Under the pieces are notes generated by a model. That model ran no database searches. It saw only the letters and a program-made list of their open reading frames with translations, and had not been told where the DNA came from. A program made the position numbers and the translations under genes. A stretch of 64,000 nt of DNA from CAVXYG01 sp963766005 (GTDB taxonomy: Bacteria; Actinomycetota; Actinomycetes; S36-B12; GCA-2699445), in contig CAVXYG010000012.1 of the NCBI GenBank assembly GCA_963766005.1, positions 1-64,000 of the forward strand, given 5' to 3'. Shown in pieces: positions 61,010 to 64,000 of this stretch. Position 1 is the stretch's first letter. Each line of letters opens with the position of its first letter.

Positions 61010-61375
61010 CCGCTGGCGCGCCACGCGGTAGCGGAGGGAGAGGACTCCCGACCTGAAGGTGCGGGTATCGACGAGTTCGAGCTTCCCGCGACGCTCGTGC
61101 CGGGGGAAGAACGCACATGCCGCCGCCAACCAGCACCTCGTAGACCCTGGGCCGGTACTCGTCGATCAGGTGCAGCGCAGCAGCCCCGGCGGCGAGGGTA
61201 GCGCCGCCGATCGCGATCTCGCCCTCCCCGCGCCCCGCCCGCAGGCGCCCGATCTCCTCAGCCAGGCCGCCGGAGGCCAGGCGGGCGTTGCCCGGGATCG
61301 CGACGATGTCCGGTCCCTGAGCCAGGACCCACGCCAGCGCGAGCCTCGCCCAAGCCGGCTGGTGACGATCGCCAG
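61010..61375 (-). pseudogene. Aldo/keto reductase fragment fused to a DHFR-family C-terminus
   Basis: Reading the minus strand from about 61375, one frame gives ARLALAWVLAQGPDIVAIPG, the last conserved strand-helix of aldo/keto reductases. It runs straight into NARLASGGLAEEIGRLRA and, after frameshifts, GEIAIGGATLAAGAAALHLI..RVYEVLVGGG and HERRGKLELVDTRTFRSGVL, which are diagnostic of RibD-C/dihydrofolate-reductase-like proteins. Neither gene is complete. The junction looks like a deletion between two genes. Confidence 0.7.
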
Positions 61376-61387
61376 ATCGACTGCTGT

Positions 61388-62167
61388 CTACAGGGCGACC
61401 ACGCGGTCGCGGATCGCATCGAGCGTCTTGGGAGGCAGGTCGGCGAGGCCGCAGAGCTCCTCAGCACTGGCGAAACCCCCGAGGTGGTCGCGAGCCTCGA
61501 TCAGAGCGCGCGCATGGTCGTGGCTGAGCCCCAGGTGAGACACGAGGACCGCCTCAGGAACATGGTTGACGTCCACGAGCCCGCCGTCGTCGTACTGCCG
61601 ACGGAGGTCCGGTCGTCCGATCATCAGGTCCCGTGCCAGACCCGGGTCCTTCCTGCTCAGCGCCACCGACTCCTCGCGGCGCTTGCGGGCAGCGAGGGCG
61701 CTGGAGACGGCCGGATCGAGGGCGATCGGGGCGATGGACAAGGCGTTCCCGGCGACGGAATGCGACGGCGCGAAGACCGCCTCTCGGGTGCGGAACGCCT
61801 GCATCGTGCCGGCGACCGCCAAGACCACGGCGATTGCAGCGCCAACGTTCTGCATCGGTGTGCTGCTCCCGTCGAGGTTGGACGCGCCGCTCATCAGGCT
61901 CCACGCGACGATGTCGCCAACGATCAGGCAGGCAGCCCAGAACCAGAGATCGCGGCGTTGCAGCTTGATGGCTGCGTGCAGGGCCGGGATGAACGCGATC
62001 ATGCCGAAGGTGTAGGCGGGGGAGAGGGCCCACCAGAGGCGCGAGGACGACCTGGGCAGCACGGCGGTGGCCGGATGGACATGCTCTGTCCACTGCCGAC
62101 CGTCCCACCACCGCTGACGGCCCGAGCCGGCGCTCTACCAACCTGCGGGAGCGTACTTCTCGCTCAT
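61388..62167 (-). CDS. DUF2510 membrane protein with C-terminal helix-hairpin-helix, amber-interrupted
   Basis: ATG 62167 behind GAGGAGATC starts SEKYAPAGW and then meets TAG (62135-62137), after which the same frame continues SAGSGRQRWWDGRQWTEHV, the typical DUF2510 motif (PAGWYxDP..WWDGxxWT). It runs on to three or four transmembrane helices and a C-terminal DNA-binding-like helix-hairpin-helix (VDVNHVPEAVLVSHLGLSHD.., GFASAEELCGLADLP). The amber codon replaces the Tyr of GWY. Either it is a real nonsense mutation, with restart at GTG 62062 (224 residues), or a sequencing error. Confidence 0.75.
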
Positions 62168-62399
62168 GATCTCCTCGTTTGACGGCCGGCGGTCTACCGC
62201 AGCGACTCGGAGCCAGTGACGGCACCGAGGAGTTCGCGCGTCCCATGTGTCCCTGAGTGGTACCCGGAGGAGGATCGGTCGAAACGAGCTTCGGCGGACG
62301 GCGCAGTCGCGCCCGACCTGTCACCAATGTCGCAAACGGGTTGCTCTAGCGTCGCGTTCCTGCTTTGCTCGCTTCGGACTGCGTCTGTGGAGGTCGTCG

Positions 62400-63911
62400 A
62401 TGCGCGCACGAGTGGCTGTGCTGGTCGTCGTCGCGTTGACCGCAGGCGCCGTTTCGGGGGCCTCGGCCGCCGTGGCCCCCGATCGTCTGCCAACCGAGTG
62501 GCCCGTTGAGGCTGAAGCCCATCGCGCCGATGTGGCCGGTGCGCCCGGCGGGAGGGTCGCCAACGAGGCGACCCAGCCACTGGACGGTGAGCAGAACGCA
62601 CCGGACGGCGCCGCGGTGGTTCCCTACCGCAGCGGATGGGGAACCGTGCAGCGGGATATCGCCTCCCTCACCGAGTACTCGGCCGGGCTGACCGATGAGC
62701 ATCGCCGCTACGCCGCGCTGCGCTCCGACCTGGGGCCGCGATTGGCGGCCCTGCAGGAGCGGGAATCCGCACTGACGCAGCGACTGGCTGAACTCGGTGC
62801 GCTCGAGGTCATGCTGACCCGGCAGCTGACCGATGCGCGCTCCGAGCTGGCGGTGCTGGAGCGGCAGGCCGGTGCCTTGGCCCGGCTCCTGTACACCCAG
62901 CCGGCCCCGGAACTGAACGCCCTGGCCCAACTGCTGGAGGGCGAGGACCTGCGGGCGTTCGACCGACAGAACCTCGTGACCGGCGTGCTGACCTCGCGCG
63001 GCGCAGAGGTGGCGCGGACCCGTGAGGAAGTCGAGCGGCTCAGCGCACAGCTGCGCACGACGCGCGGCGACATCGCCTCGGCGCAGCGGGAACGCGCAAC
63101 GGTGAGCTCGGACCGCCACCAGGTTGCCGCGCAGCTGGCCGTCGTGGAGAAGGCGCTGACCGAGATCGACGACGACGCGCAGGCGGCTCGGGCGGCGATC
63201 GACGAGATCCGGCGTGCCGAGCTGGTCGCGATCCGGGCCGCCGTCGAAGCTGCGGCTGCCGCTGATCGCGCCGACGCCGAGGCGCAGATGCCGGACACAC
63301 CCTCGCAGTCGCAGGCTGCGCCGCGATCGGAGCCGCCGGCCAGACCGACGGGCGGCGGCACGGCTGCCAAGAGCACCGGCGATTTCCGCGCCGCGCTACC
63401 CCAGGGGATCCCCTACCGCGATGTCTTCCTGACCTACGGGCTGCGCTACCGCGTCGAGCCCGCGGTCTTGGCCGCCATCGCCCGCCAGGAGTCGAACTTC
63501 GACCCGTGGGCCGGCTGCAGCCGCGCCGGGGCGGGCAAGGGGATCATGCAGCACGAGGGCCAGGCGCGCTACTGCGGACCGCAGGCCGTGGCGGCCTCGG
63601 TGGAGAAGTCGGCGCGCATGCTGGCCGCGTACTACAACCGCGGCGGGAGCTGGCAGGCGGCCATGTTCGCCTACAACAACGGCCCGGGCCTGATGGACGA
63701 ATGGGTGCGCTTCGGCAGCAACCCGCCGAGGCTCCTGGCAGTTCTGGCGCAGCACTACAACGCCAGCCCCTGGGCCAGCCCCGGCCCCAAGCACGGGTAC
63801 CCGACCTGGGGGGACTGGCGCGCGGCCGTCGCCTACAGCTACGCCGCCACGCGCCCGTTGGCCGGCATGCGGTCGGCGGCCCAGACCTGGCTCATCTACC
63901 GACAGGGATGA
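62400..63911 (+). CDS. Secreted coiled-coil lytic transglycosylase
   Basis: A 503-residue exported protein. A signal peptide (ARVAVLVVVALTAGAVSGASA) precedes a long coiled coil (about 85-300; heptads rich in Glu/Arg/Leu/Gln), an Ala/Pro-rich linker, and a C-terminal SLT/lysozyme-like domain (about 385-500): PAVLAAIARQESNFDPWAG with the catalytic Glu, GAGKGIMQHEG, and AAYYNRGGSWQAAMFAYNNGP. This resembles RipA-type arrangement, coiled coil plus peptidoglycan hydrolase, acting at division or remodelling sites. GGAGG precedes the ATG. The stop overlaps the next gene (ATGA). Confidence 0.92.
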   Translation: MRARVAVLVVVALTAGAVSGASAAVAPDRLPTEWPVEAEAHRADVAGAPGGRVANEATQPLDGEQNAPDGAAVVPYRSGWGTVQRDIASLTEYSAGLTDEHRRYAALRSDLGPRLAALQERESALTQRLAELGALEVMLTRQLTDARSELAVLERQAGALARLLYTQPAPELNALAQLLEGEDLRAFDRQNLVTGVLTSRGAEVARTREEVERLSAQLRTTRGDIASAQRERATVSSDRHQVAAQLAVVEKALTEIDDDAQAARAAIDEIRRAELVAIRAAVEAAAAADRADAEAQMPDTPSQSQAAPRSEPPARPTGGGTAAKSTGDFRAALPQGIPYRDVFLTYGLRYRVEPAVLAAIARQESNFDPWAGCSRAGAGKGIMQHEGQARYCGPQAVAASVEKSARMLAAYYNRGGSWQAAMFAYNNGPGLMDEWVRFGSNPPRLLAVLAQHYNASPWASPGPKHGYPTWGDWRAAVAYSYAATRPLAGMRSAAQTWLIYRQG

Positions 63912-64000
63912 CCGGGCGCACCGATCGGCTCGACCGGCCGTGGGCAGGGGTCGACTCGGCCCTCGCCGTCGTGCTGCGGGGCGGGTTGGAGCAGGTGATC
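63908..64000 (+). CDS. Partial gene at the right edge
   Basis: ATG 63908 overlaps the transglycosylase stop (ATGA) and stays open for 31 codons to the window end, reading TGRTDRLDRPWAGVDSALAV and then LRGGLEQVI. The tight coupling argues for a real gene in the same operon. Too little is present for a functional call. Confidence 0.6.
   Translation, partial: MTGRTDRLDRPWAGVDSALAVVLRGGLEQVI

Overview
The window is high-GC DNA with the gene content of an actinomycete: ClpC, RadA, MutY, a bS22-type 32-residue ribosomal protein, PIN-PhoH, DUF4307 and DUF3817 membrane proteins, an F420 (deazaflavin)-type nitroreductase, a class I fumarase, and frequent GTG starts with ATGA/GTGA overlaps. I cannot name a genus. 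No rRNA, tRNA, CRISPR array or intact insertion sequence was found.

Positions 1-20.4 kb look like an accessory region. A minus-strand copper operon (multicopper oxidase, DUF305 lipoprotein, BNR-repeat lipoprotein, P-type ATPase with three metal-binding modules) faces a plus-strand operon (SHOCT membrane protein, response regulator, sensor kinase). The 146 bp between them hold a perfect 18+18 bp palindrome, the natural candidate for the shared operator. Downstream lies a gene graveyard: a MazF-type toxin with two frameshifts beside an intact ribbon-helix-helix antitoxin and its operator, a frameshifted CPBP protease, a Gfo/Idh/MocA fragment fused to an FtsX fragment, and pieces of Mth938-like and NYN-domain genes. 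Intact genes among them include a cupin/SnoaL pair with a divergent TetR, an alpha/beta hydrolase and an SRPBCC protein. A ~145 bp element occurs in direct orientation at both ends of this region (443-590 and 20205-20343).

Positions 20.5-27.7 kb hold a minus-strand series: 2-oxoacid:acceptor oxidoreductase gamma, alpha and beta subunits, a ~0.7 kb minisatellite, an AbiEi/DUF559 protein, a GltD-like NAD(P) oxidoreductase with ferredoxin domains, and a small Flp/TadE-like cassette. Together the oxidoreductase genes could move electrons between 2-oxoacids, ferredoxin and NAD(P)H.

Positions 27.9-57.5 kb are largely housekeeping: clpC, mutY, radA, proline dehydrogenase and proC, acuC-like deacetylase, bS22, a lipid-related epimerase/acyltransferase/AMP-ligase series, ilvA, a DrrAB-type ABC exporter, greA, a SURF1 cluster, phoH, two near-identical lysozyme-fold secreted proteins (the second frameshifted), fumarase and a HAD phosphatase. 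Positions 57.7-64 kb return to surface and accessory functions: a SipW-type signal peptidase with a TasA/camelysin-like substrate, a secreted metallophosphoesterase, an aldo/keto reductase-DHFR fragment fusion, a DUF2510 protein interrupted by an amber codon, and a secreted coiled-coil lytic transglycosylase that overlaps the next gene at the window edge.
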